The notes beneath the pieces were generated by a model. That model was not told where the DNA came from and searched no databases. It worked only from the letters and a program-made list of their open reading frames with translations. Below are positions 9,484 through 17,124 of a DNA stretch of 64,000 nucleotides, piece by piece. The translations under genes and the position numbers were made by a program. The stretch's first letter is position 1, and each line of letters opens with the position of its first letter. Source of the stretch: Saccharopolyspora thermophila. Its GTDB lineage: Bacteria; Actinomycetota; Actinomycetes; Mycobacteriales; Pseudonocardiaceae. The stretch lies in the NCBI RefSeq assembly GCF_014646075.1, contig NZ_BMMT01000021.1, positions 18,699 to 82,698 on the forward strand. Direction: 5' to 3'.

Positions 9484-9786
9484 TCAGCCGCCTCGGACGT
9501 CGTTCCAGATCATTTGCGCCCGCTGCTCAGTCGTGCCGTAGTTGTCAGAGATCTGCAGCAGCGCCTTCCGCCCCGCCTCGAGGTAGACCGGCATCGCCGC
9601 AGCCTGCTGGTCCCACTCGGCCTTCGCCTTCCAGTAAGCGTCTCGCGCGTCACCCGTCCAGTCCTTGATGCTGGCTTCAGCATCGCGCTCCAGATCTTCC
9701 AGGACCGACTTGACGTGTTTGGTCACGTGGTCCATGTCGTACAGGGTCGCGTCAGCGATCTGGAAGTTGAATCGGTAGTCGGACAT
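9484..9786 (-). CDS. WXG100 family type VII secretion protein (Esx pair, second gene)
   Basis: The protein is 100 residues, the standard WXG100 length. The central turn DWTGDARDAYW supplies the W-x-G motif, and predicted helices flank it on both sides. Its C-terminus (TEQRAQMIWNDVRGG) holds an aromatic/charged tail. WXG100 proteins dimerise as four-helix bundles and are exported by EccC. It lies 34 bp after the other WXG100 gene, the arrangement of an EsxB/EsxA-type heterodimer pair. Confidence 0.93.
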   Translation of the reverse strand: MSDYRFNFQIADATLYDMDHVTKHVKSVLEDLERDAEASIKDWTGDARDAYWKAKAEWDQQAAAMPVYLEAGRKALLQISDNYGTTEQRAQMIWNDVRGG

Positions 9787-9820
9787 ACTCGTTCCTTTTC
9801 TCTGCGCAGTTGCTGGATGA

Positions 9821-10147
9821 TCAGACGCCGGGCAGCGGGGGCAGCGCTTGGGCGAAGTACTTGGCGGTGCCCGAGGCGTTTTCCTCGGCGTTCACGTAAG
9901 CCTTGGTGTTCACGCCCATCGTGTCCATGATCTCGATCAGCTTGTTGATGATCACCTGGAAAGACCGCTCCCAGTTGTCCATCGCCGTGTTGAAATCCCG
10001 CGATGCATCCCCGGTCCAGGAAGCCTGCAAGGAAGACATCGTGGTGTTGACCTTCTGCAACTGCTGGTTGAAATCAGAGACGGTCTCGGCGAACCTTTGC
10101 GCCGCGTGCTGCATTCCCGGGGTGGAAGTCTGGACCTGCTGAGCCAT
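9821..10147 (-). CDS. WXG100 family type VII secretion protein (Esx pair, first gene)
   Basis: The start at 10147 (MAQQVQTSTPGMQHAA) gives 108 residues. A longer in-frame reading from 10201 adds atypical residues and lacks support. The motif SWTGDASRDF at mid-protein is the W-x-G turn between two amphipathic helices. The C-terminal tail after the second helix (about residues 85-108, containing YVNAEENASGTAKYF) resembles the tail that carries the Y-x-x-x-D/E ESX export signal: Y-V-N-A-E is visible. It is the first gene of the ESX operon and is probably transcribed from the 231-bp divergent interval 10148-10378. Confidence 0.93.
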   Translation of the reverse strand: MAQQVQTSTPGMQHAAQRFAETVSDFNQQLQKVNTTMSSLQASWTGDASRDFNTAMDNWERSFQVIINKLIEIMDTMGVNTKAYVNAEENASGTAKYFAQALPPLPGV

Positions 10148-10378
10148 CGAGATGCTCCTCATCGAATCGGATTTCCCGCACCACCCGCAGCATGTGGCCA
10201 CGGGCGCAAGTCAGTCTCCCTACCTGGCAGTGCCCACCGGCAACGATCCGGCCGGGACACTGCCCGAAAGTCGCGTCACTCTGCCTGTTCACCGACTTCG
10301 CTGGTCGGTGGTCTCGTCCGCGTGCGCGCCGGCAGCGATGCTGAGGCGGGCTGGCGATGGTCAGGAGGCAGGAGAAGG

Positions 10379-10786
10379 ATGGTTTACGGTTCCAGCCGCG
10401 AATTGGTGCGAACCCGGACCGAGGACAAGGTGGTCCAGCTGGTGAACGTACAGCGGACCAAGCGCCGGCTCCCCCCGTTGCACATCGACGAGCGGTTGCG
10501 CCGCGCGGCACGCGGACACAGCGCCGACATGGCGCGGCGTGGCTTCTTCGCACACCAGGCGACGCGCGGTCCCTCTCCGTTCGAACGGATGCTGGCCGCG
10601 GGCTTTGAGCACCCGGGCGGCGAGAACATCGCGGTCGGCCAGGAATCACCCGCTGCGGTGGTGCACGCGTGGATGCAGAGCATCCCGCACCGCGCGAACA
10701 TCCTGCACGCCGAGTTCCGGTTCATCGGCGTGGGACTGTACGTCGACGCCACGGGCCCCTGGTGGACGCAGAACTTCGGCTACTAA
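10379..10786 (+). CDS. CAP-domain (SCP/PR1-like) protein without signal peptide
   Basis: The 135-residue product is essentially one CAP domain. It shows the conserved helix motif HSADMARRGFFAH, the GENIA segment, the HRANIL signature and the closing GVGLYVDATGPWWTQNFGY strands. The usual metal-ligand histidines of bacterial CAP domains (H in HSADM and H in HRANIL) are present. Bacterial CAP proteins are nearly always extracytoplasmic, yet this one begins MVYGSSRELVRTRTED with no hydrophobic leader. It starts after an AGGAGG-type site and diverges from the WXG100 genes. This location suggests it may be exported non-classically, perhaps by the adjacent ESX machine; that is an inference. Confidence 0.85.
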   Translation: MVYGSSRELVRTRTEDKVVQLVNVQRTKRRLPPLHIDERLRRAARGHSADMARRGFFAHQATRGPSPFERMLAAGFEHPGGENIAVGQESPAAVVHAWMQSIPHRANILHAEFRFIGVGLYVDATGPWWTQNFGY

Positions 10787-10892
10787 AGAAAGCACAGTGC
10801 GTGCGGTGGCCCGGTTGCCGGGCCCCGGGCACTCCGCAGTGCGCCACGGCACCGCGAACCCGCTCTCCCGCTTGTTGCGGTGCGCGGACCAC

Positions 10893-12209
10893 TCAGTCCG
10901 GTGGGAACACGCCGCCGAGTTCTGTCGACCAGCTGCTCCACGGCCCCGCGGCGCGGCCCGCCTGGTGCGTCTGCTCCATACCGCCCCGCTTGCCCACGCC
11001 GTACACGATGAGCCTGCCCCGGTGGTCCAGGGCCACGCCCACCAGGTCGGCGATGTTGCCGCCGATGTCCTTCCACGGCATCCAGGTGTTCTGGATGTCG
11101 CTCTTGCGCCAGGTGTGCGACACCGAACCGCTGGGCGAGATCGCGAACACGACCACCGTGTTCTTGCCATCCAGGACCGCGAGCGGCGAACCCACCAGCT
11201 GGCCGCCGCAGCTGTTCCAACCGAGCCATTGTCCGGTGCCGGGGTTCGTCTCGCCGTTGTGCTGACACGAACCATCCACACCGCGCGCGAAGACGTGCAT
11301 CCGGCCCTTGGAGTCCAACACCGCCGCCGGAGCCGTCGTCAGCTGGCCACCGAGGTCAACGGGTGCGCTCCAGTCCTCGGCCGCAGGTGCGGTCTGTGAC
11401 AGGACCGCCATCCGCCCGTTCGAGCCGACCGCCAGAATCCGTATCTTCCCGTGCGAGTCACGGTAGATCGCCGGATCGCTCGCCGCGCCGATCGGCAGGG
11501 CCCGCCAGTCGGTCCAGGTCTCAGTAGCGACTTCCTTCTGGTGGCTTTCCCACAGTCGTCCGTCGGAGCTCCGGGCGACGACGACCAGACGCCCTCGCGC
11601 GTCCTGGGCCGCTGCGGGTGTCCCCACGAACTGCCGTCCGCCCAGGTCGCGCCACGTCGATGTCGCGGTGGTCGGGTCAACGTCGGGATTGCGCCACACG
11701 GCACCGTCGACGCCCACGATGAACGCGCCCATCCTGCCTCGGGCATCATTCACCACCACCGGCTGCCCGGCTGCCCGGCCGCCCAGGTCGACCCACCCGG
11801 ACGGTGGCTTCTCCGCCGTCAGGTTGTCGACGTTGCGCAGCACCGCACCGTCCCCGCCCTTGGCGAACACGACCACGCGGTCGCCGGCCAACCGTACCGA
11901 CGTCGCGGGCTGCGGCGTGATCTGCACCGGCTGCGCCATCGAGGCTGTTCCCGTCGGCATTCCCGCCGGCGTTCCCGCCGGGCGCGAGTCGGGTATCCGG
12001 CTGAGCACGAGGAACGGCACCACGGTCAGCAGGATGCCGCCGATTCCCACAAGGACCAGCAGTTTCTGGTCGTTGTGGCGTCGGGGGACTGCGCTCATCG
12101 GCATCGTCGGGTAGTCGTCGCCGAGATTCTGCGTGTGCCCATGCTGGTCGGTGGAGCGGCGCGATCGATCACCAGTCGAGAACAGAGGCAATTTCCACCC
12201 CCACGCCAT
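10893..12209 (-). CDS. Membrane-anchored beta-propeller protein with PLL-like lectin repeats
   Basis: The 438-residue reading has one transmembrane helix near residues 48-70 (KLLVLVGIGGILLTVVPFLVL), an outside linker rich in P, G and T, and then five to six repeats of about 45-50 residues. Each repeat carries W-x-D/P-L-G-G followed by a DARGR or DSKGR hairpin and VxxVGxDGxxW strands, typical of PLL/tachylectin-like propellers that bind sugars. The start is uncertain: no clear ribosome site precedes 12209, and MSAVPRR at 12098 would still keep the membrane helix. It is probably an extracellular glycan-binding protein. It is transcribed toward the CAP gene and lies downstream of the two-component system. 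Confidence 0.75.
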   Translation of the reverse strand: MAWGWKLPLFSTGDRSRRSTDQHGHTQNLGDDYPTMPMSAVPRRHNDQKLLVLVGIGGILLTVVPFLVLSRIPDSRPAGTPAGMPTGTASMAQPVQITPQPATSVRLAGDRVVVFAKGGDGAVLRNVDNLTAEKPPSGWVDLGGRAAGQPVVVNDARGRMGAFIVGVDGAVWRNPDVDPTTATSTWRDLGGRQFVGTPAAAQDARGRLVVVARSSDGRLWESHQKEVATETWTDWRALPIGAASDPAIYRDSHGKIRILAVGSNGRMAVLSQTAPAAEDWSAPVDLGGQLTTAPAAVLDSKGRMHVFARGVDGSCQHNGETNPGTGQWLGWNSCGGQLVGSPLAVLDGKNTVVVFAISPSGSVSHTWRKSDIQNTWMPWKDIGGNIADLVGVALDHRGRLIVYGVGKRGGMEQTHQAGRAAGPWSSWSTELGGVFPPD

Positions 12210-12317
12210 GATATGTCGTTGCTGTCGAGCGTCAGGACACGCCTCCGGTACCCGATCGCCCGGAGGTCCGCGTCTGTCCGCTGAGTCACCCGCGACCTTC
12301 GCATTCGTCGAAGCGCC

Positions 12318-13433
12318 TCAGGCGGCATGGAGCGGAAGCCGGACCTCGAAGCAACATCCTCCCGGAACGTTGTGCACCGAGACGGTTCCGTTGTGTGCCT
12401 GCACGAGTCCCTGCACGATAGCGAGCCCGAGACCACCGCTGCGCGCCCCTCCTACGGTGTCCTCGTTCCTTCCGCGCCATCCCATGTCGAAGACCGAACC
12501 GAGGTCCTGCACGGGGATGCCGCCGCACTCGTCGCTCACCGACACGAGGGCCCAGCCGCCGGTCGCGCGGACATCCACCGTGACCGCCGAGTCTTCGCGG
12601 CTGTAGCGGATGGCGTTCACCAGCAGGTTGTTGACCACTCTCGTGATGGCGCGGTGGTCCACGGTGACCGCCACCGGCTCGACGGTCCGCGCCCGCAGCC
12701 TGATCCCGCGGCTGTCGGCCAGCACGCCCAGCCCGGCCACCTCGTCGCTGACGAGGTCGTCCAGCGCCACTTCCGTCTTCTTCAGGCGCAGCGAGCCGGA
12801 CTGGATCCGGGAGAGCTCGAAGAGGTCGTCCACCATCTGCGACAGCACGTCCGTGTCGGCGCGGATCTTCTCGCAGTACTCCTTCAGGTCGTCCACCACG
12901 CCGTCCTCGATGGACTCCGCCACGGCCCGCAGCCGCGCCAGCGGGCTGCGCAGGTCGTGGGAGATCCAGGCGACCAGTCGCCGCCGGGACGCGTCGAGCG
13001 CCTGCTCTCGCCGCCGCGACTCGGCAAGCTTGTCGCTGGTGATCCGTAGTTCCTGCGCGAGCTCCGCGAACTCGGCGCTCGGCGGGTCCTCCGGCTGCTG
13101 GAACCGGCGCTGCTGCCCGAACAGGCGGGTGGCCTCGGCAAGCTGCCGACTGCCCCGCATCACCGACCGGCCGAGTAGTAACCCGATGCACGTGGCCACC
13201 ACGCCGGCGATGAGGTTGACCCCGAGGGTGACCCCGGCCGTCAGTTCTCGCGATCCGGCCGCGAGCACCATGGTGATGGTACTCGTGTTGATCGCGCACA
13301 CGGTGATGACGACCACCGCCACCAGCGAGTACCCCACCGGGTAGTGGCGGAGCAGCCGCAGGACCACCACGCCGATGAGCCCCACTCCCACCGATTCACA
13401 CACCGCGATCAACGCGACCAGCAGCGGAGTCAT
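12318..13433 (-). CDS. Sensor histidine kinase (HisKA/HATPase), partner of the OmpR-type regulator
   Basis: The 371-residue protein has N-terminal membrane segments over about residues 1-95 with little extracytoplasmic loop, then a HAMP-like/coiled linker. The HisKA box has phosphoacceptor ISHDLRSPLARLR near residue 156. The HATPase region shows NLLVNAIRY (N box), DECGGIP (G1-like) and SGGLGLAIV (G2). Its ATG shares one base with the regulator stop (TGATG), so the two are translationally coupled. The small sensor region suggests an intramembrane-sensing kinase responding to envelope signals. Lying between the ESX locus and the mycofactocin region, its targets cannot be read from the sequence. 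Confidence 0.92.
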   Translation of the reverse strand: MTPLLVALIAVCESVGVGLIGVVVLRLLRHYPVGYSLVAVVVITVCAINTSTITMVLAAGSRELTAGVTLGVNLIAGVVATCIGLLLGRSVMRGSRQLAEATRLFGQQRRFQQPEDPPSAEFAELAQELRITSDKLAESRRREQALDASRRRLVAWISHDLRSPLARLRAVAESIEDGVVDDLKEYCEKIRADTDVLSQMVDDLFELSRIQSGSLRLKKTEVALDDLVSDEVAGLGVLADSRGIRLRARTVEPVAVTVDHRAITRVVNNLLVNAIRYSREDSAVTVDVRATGGWALVSVSDECGGIPVQDLGSVFDMGWRGRNEDTVGGARSGGLGLAIVQGLVQAHNGTVSVHNVPGGCCFEVRLPLHAA

Positions 13434-14173
13434 CAGCCGTGGGCTCCTGCCTCAGGCAGGTCGAACCGGTAACCGACGCCCCATACGGTTTTGAGCAGCA
13501 TGGGGCGGGACGGATTGTCCTCGATCTTCTCCCGCACCCGCCGGACGTGCACGGTGACCGTGGAGGCGTCGCCGAAGTCGTGCGACCACACCTCGCGCAT
13601 CAGCTCGTCCCGCCGCACCACCCGACCCGCGTTGCGGATCAGGTAGACCAGCAGCTCGAACTCCTTGACCGTCATGGCCAGCTCCCGCCCGGCCTTGCTG
13701 ACCACCCGCGCCGACCGGTCCACCACGAGGTCGCCGGCGCGCAGCATGCCATCGGAGCGGACGGGCGGCATGGCGTTGGTGCGGCGGAGCACGGAGCGGA
13801 CACGCAGCACCAGCTCGCGCGGGCTGAACGGCTTGGTGAGGTAGTCGTCGGCGCCGACCTCCAGGCCGCGCACCCGGTCCTCCTCCTGGCCCAGGGAGGT
13901 CACCATGATGATGGGCACCTGGCTGGCGGCGCGCAGCTCCCGGCAGATCTGGATGCCGTCGAGGCCGGGCAGCATCACGTCGAGCACGACGAGGTCCGGC
14001 GCCATCCGCCGGGCCAGCTCCAGCCCCGTCGCACCGTCCGGCGCGAGCACCGGAGTGTAGCCGGATCGCTGCAGGTAGCCGGACACCACCTGGGCCACCG
14101 TCGGATCGTCCTCAACGACGAGGATCCGCGGTCCCGCTGCCCGCCGGTCCGCACCTCGATCAACCTGTGCCAT
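13433..14173 (-). CDS. OmpR/PhoB-family response regulator
   Basis: The 246-residue protein has a receiver domain (about 15-130) with acidic pocket VVEDD, phosphoacceptor in LVVLDVMLPG and the conserved lysine in YLTKPFSPREL. A C-terminal winged-helix domain (about 145-240) ends with the TVTVHVRRVREKIE recognition helix and VWGVGYRF. It would bind DNA direct repeats when phosphorylated by the overlapping kinase. It is the first gene of the pair; the promoter should lie in 14174-14472. Confidence 0.94.
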   Translation of the reverse strand: MAQVDRGADRRAAGPRILVVEDDPTVAQVVSGYLQRSGYTPVLAPDGATGLELARRMAPDLVVLDVMLPGLDGIQICRELRAASQVPIIMVTSLGQEEDRVRGLEVGADDYLTKPFSPRELVLRVRSVLRRTNAMPPVRSDGMLRAGDLVVDRSARVVSKAGRELAMTVKEFELLVYLIRNAGRVVRRDELMREVWSHDFGDASTVTVHVRRVREKIEDNPSRPMLLKTVWGVGYRFDLPEAGAHG

Positions 14174-14472
14174 CCTTCGAACCCGCTTCTCGCCGATGAT
14201 CTCCTCTCACACTAATGGGAATCACAGTGCCACGTGCAAGCGGATGCGTTTCACTGAACCGCTCTTGACGAGCGAATTCGTCAGGGGCCTCGAAAGACGT
14301 GCGCCACTACCGGAAGGACCGGGCTGGGGATTGTTTCATTCTCGTGTCAGAACTGCTCAAATGAGCATTTCATCGCGGCACGCCGAACCAATGCATGCGC
14401 GCTTGTCGAATCAGCGGCGGAGGTAGCGTCGAGTAATCGGCGGTTACGCATCGGAGCGCTACGGCGAGGTGA
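14174..14472. other. Intergenic stretch (299 bp) with relatively low GC
   Basis: No credible gene is seen. The stretch is AT-richer than its surroundings around 14255-14420 and must contain the promoter of the two-component operon at its left side. It also forms the 3' flank of the LuxR-type regulator gene at its right side. No clear hairpin terminator was found. Confidence 0.5.
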
Positions 14473-15150
14473 TCAGATGACGCCGACGCGCAGGCCGTAG
14501 GCGACCAGTTGCGGCCGGTTGCGCAGGTTCAGGCGGCTCGTCATCGCGTAGATGATGTTCTTCACGGTGCGTTCCGAGTAGCAGAGCTTCTTGCCGATCT
14601 CCTCGGTGTCCCACCCTTCCGCCAGCAGCCGGAGGACGTCGATCTCCCGCGCGGTGAAACCGGCCGAGTTCAGGCCGCGCGGCTCCAGGACCTCGCGGTG
14701 CAGGTTCTCCACCTGCCGCAGCAGCTCACCCAGCAGGTTCGTGGGCAGCGCCCCGCCGCCGTCAGCCGCGATGCGGATGGCTTCCATCAGCCGCTCCCCC
14801 GTGGCCGTGTTGCGGTGCAGCACCGCGACCACGCGGCACTCGACGGCCCTCATCAGCGCGGAGCGCTCCAGCTGCCTGGCCACCAGGACCGCCGGTGCGG
14901 CCGACTCCGCGGCTGCCTTGCGCATGTTGGCCATGACCTCCGGGGTCACCCCGTCCGCAGCGAAGACGAGCACGTCGACATCGGAGGGGAACCTGTCCGT
15001 CGCGACGAATACCTCGGCACGACCCAGAAGCAACTCGGTCAACCCGGTCCGGGTGATAGGATCCGACGCCCATACCGCGACTCGAATCCGCTCGCCCGGC
15101 TGCCGCTCAGCCGCGCCCACCGAATGTGCCGATCCGACCTTGGTCATCAT
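14473..15150 (-). CDS. LuxR/NarL-type regulator with degenerate receiver domain
   Basis: The 225-residue protein ends in a clear LuxR-type HTH (FTAREIDVLRLLAEGWDTEEIGKKL...SERTVKNIIYAMTSRL, about 155-215). The N-terminal half has the length and strand pattern of a receiver. However, the expected phosphoacceptor strand reads VDVLVFAADGV, with no aspartate at the usual site, and the conserved lysine is not evident. No sensor kinase is adjacent. It is probably a phosphorylation-independent orphan regulator. A ribosome site GGAGGAAGAG precedes the ATGATG start; the second ATG is an equally good start. Confidence 0.85.
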   Translation of the reverse strand: MMTKVGSAHSVGAAERQPGERIRVAVWASDPITRTGLTELLLGRAEVFVATDRFPSDVDVLVFAADGVTPEVMANMRKAAAESAAPAVLVARQLERSALMRAVECRVVAVLHRNTATGERLMEAIRIAADGGGALPTNLLGELLRQVENLHREVLEPRGLNSAGFTAREIDVLRLLAEGWDTEEIGKKLCYSERTVKNIIYAMTSRLNLRNRPQLVAYGLRVGVI

Positions 15151-15584
15151 CGCGCTCTTCCTCCGACATGCCTTCTGAGCAGGTTGGTTGACGCGACGCC
15201 CGGGAGCCGCTCGAGCCCCACCGCGTCATGCACGGGACAACCCGCGAACCACACATCTGGAGTGTCCAGGCTCGAATACGAAAGAACCGGGTTACGGCGG
15301 ACGTTCGCGGGAATCCCCTCACCAGGGCGTACCGGACCACGGCGGACGGCACACCTGGCGCGGGCACGCAGGACGTCGCGCCAACACCCTGTGGACCGGC
15401 CAGACGTGGCCATTGTGGACGTTCGGACACCGCCGAGTTACACTGACGAAGGCATCATCAGGATAATGCCTTGCCCTTTCGGGCATGTGTGATCATGAGA
15501 CATCGAGAATTCTCCCGGCGCCACCATAGGATCTGCTCGCGCAGGAACACCTGTGCAATCGCAGCAGACCAACGGAGAAACAGC
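15151..15584. other. Intergenic stretch (434 bp) between divergent genes
   Basis: It separates the orphan LuxR-type regulator (leftward) from a small secreted protein gene (rightward). Reading frames here are short and lack family features or ribosome sites. An AT-richer segment at about 15440-15560 is a plausible promoter area for the secreted protein. No repeats or RNA gene were recognised. Confidence 0.5.
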
Positions 15585-15815
15585 ATGATCCGCACGATGC
15601 TGGTTGGCGTGGCACTCCTCGCCGGCACACTGGCCTTCAGCACTCCGGCCATGGCGGCCTCCGGCTACGACACGTTCGCCGGGGTCTACCCCAACGACGA
15701 AGCAGTCGTACAGGCATGCAGGGACGGCGTTGCGGACGAGCGCTGGGTCGACATGACCGACTGCTATTTCAAGCACCGCACGGATGGCCAGTGGGAGCTG
15801 TGGGTCAGGATTTAG
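15585..15815 (+). CDS. Small secreted protein of unknown function
   Basis: The 76-residue product begins MIRTMLVGVALLAGTLAFS and then TPAMAASGYD, a classic signal peptide with an A-x-A cleavage site near residue 25. The mature part is about 51 residues, rich in aromatic and charged residues, with two cysteines (QACRDG and TDCYFK) that could form one disulfide. A GGAG site lies about 8 bases before the ATG. Small secreted proteins of this type are common and uncharacterised in actinomycetes. It converges on the mftD end, separated by a strong hairpin. Confidence 0.75.
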   Translation: MIRTMLVGVALLAGTLAFSTPAMAASGYDTFAGVYPNDEAVVQACRDGVADERWVDMTDCYFKHRTDGQWELWVRI

Positions 15816-15838
15816 CAGCGACTCCGAACCAGGTCAGC

Positions 15839-15875
15839 ACGAAGCCGCCGCTGTGGTACACAACGGCGGCTTCGT
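15839..15875. terminator. Hairpin between the secreted-protein gene and mftD (probably bidirectional)
   Basis: A perfect 12-bp stem pairs ACGAAGCCGCCG (15839-15850) with CGGCGGCTTCGT (15864-15875) across a 13-base loop. It lies between two convergent stop codons (15815 and 15940), so it can serve both transcripts. No long T-run follows on either side, as is common in high-GC actinomycetes. Confidence 0.75.
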
Positions 15876-15939
15876 CGCGCTTGGCCCCTCGTTCCGGGAA
15901 TCTCGGGCACGACGACACGTCGAGGCACGCGGGTGCGGG

Positions 15940-17106
15940 TCAGGCGGGGACCTGGCGGAAGAATCCCTCCGGGATGATGAGGTCCTCGGGCACCAGCTCA
16001 TGGACCGAGGACCGGCCGAGGCCCAGCAGCGCCGAGTCGATGCCGCTGCGCAGGATGTCGAAGACGTTCTGCACCCCCGTCGGCCCGCCGGCGGCCAGGC
16101 CCCACAGGGAGGCACGGCCGATCATCACGGCCCGGGCGCCCAGCGCGAGGGCCTTGACCACGTCGCTACCGCGCCGGATCCCACCGTCGAACAGCACCTC
16201 GATCTGGTCTCCGACCGCGTTGGCGACCGCGGGCAGCAGGCGGATGGCGGCGGGTGTGGAGTCCAGGTTGTTCCCGCCGTGGTTCGACACCGAAATGGCG
16301 GTGGCCCCGGCGTCGACCGCCCGCCGGGCGTCGTCGGGCCGGGTGATCCCCTTGATGGCGAACGGCCCGCCCCACTGCTCACGCAGCCAGGCCACGTCCG
16401 CCCACGTCGGCAACGGCGTCTGCATCCACTCGCCGTACGCGCCGAAGAACGTCGGTGCGGGCTCGCCTGGCGGGACGACGTTCGGCGTCGTCAGGTCGGG
16501 CAGGCCGTGGCGCAGGAAGCTCAGCAGCCACCGCGGGCGGGACAGGCCCTGCGGCGCGAAGCGCAGCATGGCCCGCAGGTCCATCCGTTCCGGAATCACC
16601 GGACTGCCCCAGTCGCGACCGCTGGAGAAGGACCAGTCCAGGGTGAGGATCAGCCCCTTGGCCCCAGCTTTGCGGGCGCGCTCCAGGCGCGCGAGGATGC
16701 GGTCACGGTCGCCGGACCAGTACACCTGGAAGAAGGTCTTCGGGTTGGCCGCCACGACCTCCTCGATCGGCCTGCTGGCGAAGGAGCTGAGGCCCACGGC
16801 GGTGCCGGCGGCTGCCGCGCCCTTCGCCATGGCGACCTCACCATCCGGGTGCACCGCCTGCACACCGGTCGGCGAGACGATCACCGGCAGGGAGACCTCC
16901 TGGCCGAGCACGGTGGTCGACAGGTCCCGCTTCCCCGGCAGGTCGGCGACGTGCGGGGCGAAGCCGAGTTCGGCGAAGGCGCTGATGTTGTCGTTGAGGG
17001 TCCGGCCCTTCTCGCTGCCGGCGACGAGAGCCTTGTAGACGGATACCGGCAGCCGCTTCTTCGCGCGGCGATGGGCCTCGGCAACCGTCTCGAACCACTG
17101 GGACAT
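15940..17106 (-). CDS. mftD: MftD, FMN-dependent mycofactocin system oxidase (premycofactocin synthase)
   Basis: The 388-residue protein is an alpha-hydroxy-acid-oxidase family FMN enzyme. It shows a TIM-barrel pattern with KGITRPDDARRAVDAGATAISVSNHGGNNLD near residues 250-280 (catalytic His in SNHGG) and phosphate-binding strands DGGIRRGSDVVKALALGARAVMIGRA. The start MSQWFETVAEAHRRAKKRLP and overall length match MftD. MftD oxidatively deaminates the Val-Tyr-derived intermediate (AHDP) to premycofactocin, creating the redox-active alpha-ketoamide. The gene is last in the mft operon, 18 bp after mftF, with an AGGAGG site. Confidence 0.95.
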   Translation of the reverse strand: MSQWFETVAEAHRRAKKRLPVSVYKALVAGSEKGRTLNDNISAFAELGFAPHVADLPGKRDLSTTVLGQEVSLPVIVSPTGVQAVHPDGEVAMAKGAAAAGTAVGLSSFASRPIEEVVAANPKTFFQVYWSGDRDRILARLERARKAGAKGLILTLDWSFSSGRDWGSPVIPERMDLRAMLRFAPQGLSRPRWLLSFLRHGLPDLTTPNVVPPGEPAPTFFGAYGEWMQTPLPTWADVAWLREQWGGPFAIKGITRPDDARRAVDAGATAISVSNHGGNNLDSTPAAIRLLPAVANAVGDQIEVLFDGGIRRGSDVVKALALGARAVMIGRASLWGLAAGGPTGVQNVFDILRSGIDSALLGLGRSSVHELVPEDLIIPEGFFRQVPA

Positions 17107-17124
17107 GTCTGATCCTCCTGTTCG

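Noticed and set aside
9821..10201. Longer WXG100 start at 10201
   Set aside because: It adds 18 atypical residues; the ATG at 10147 gives the standard WXG100 N-terminus and length.
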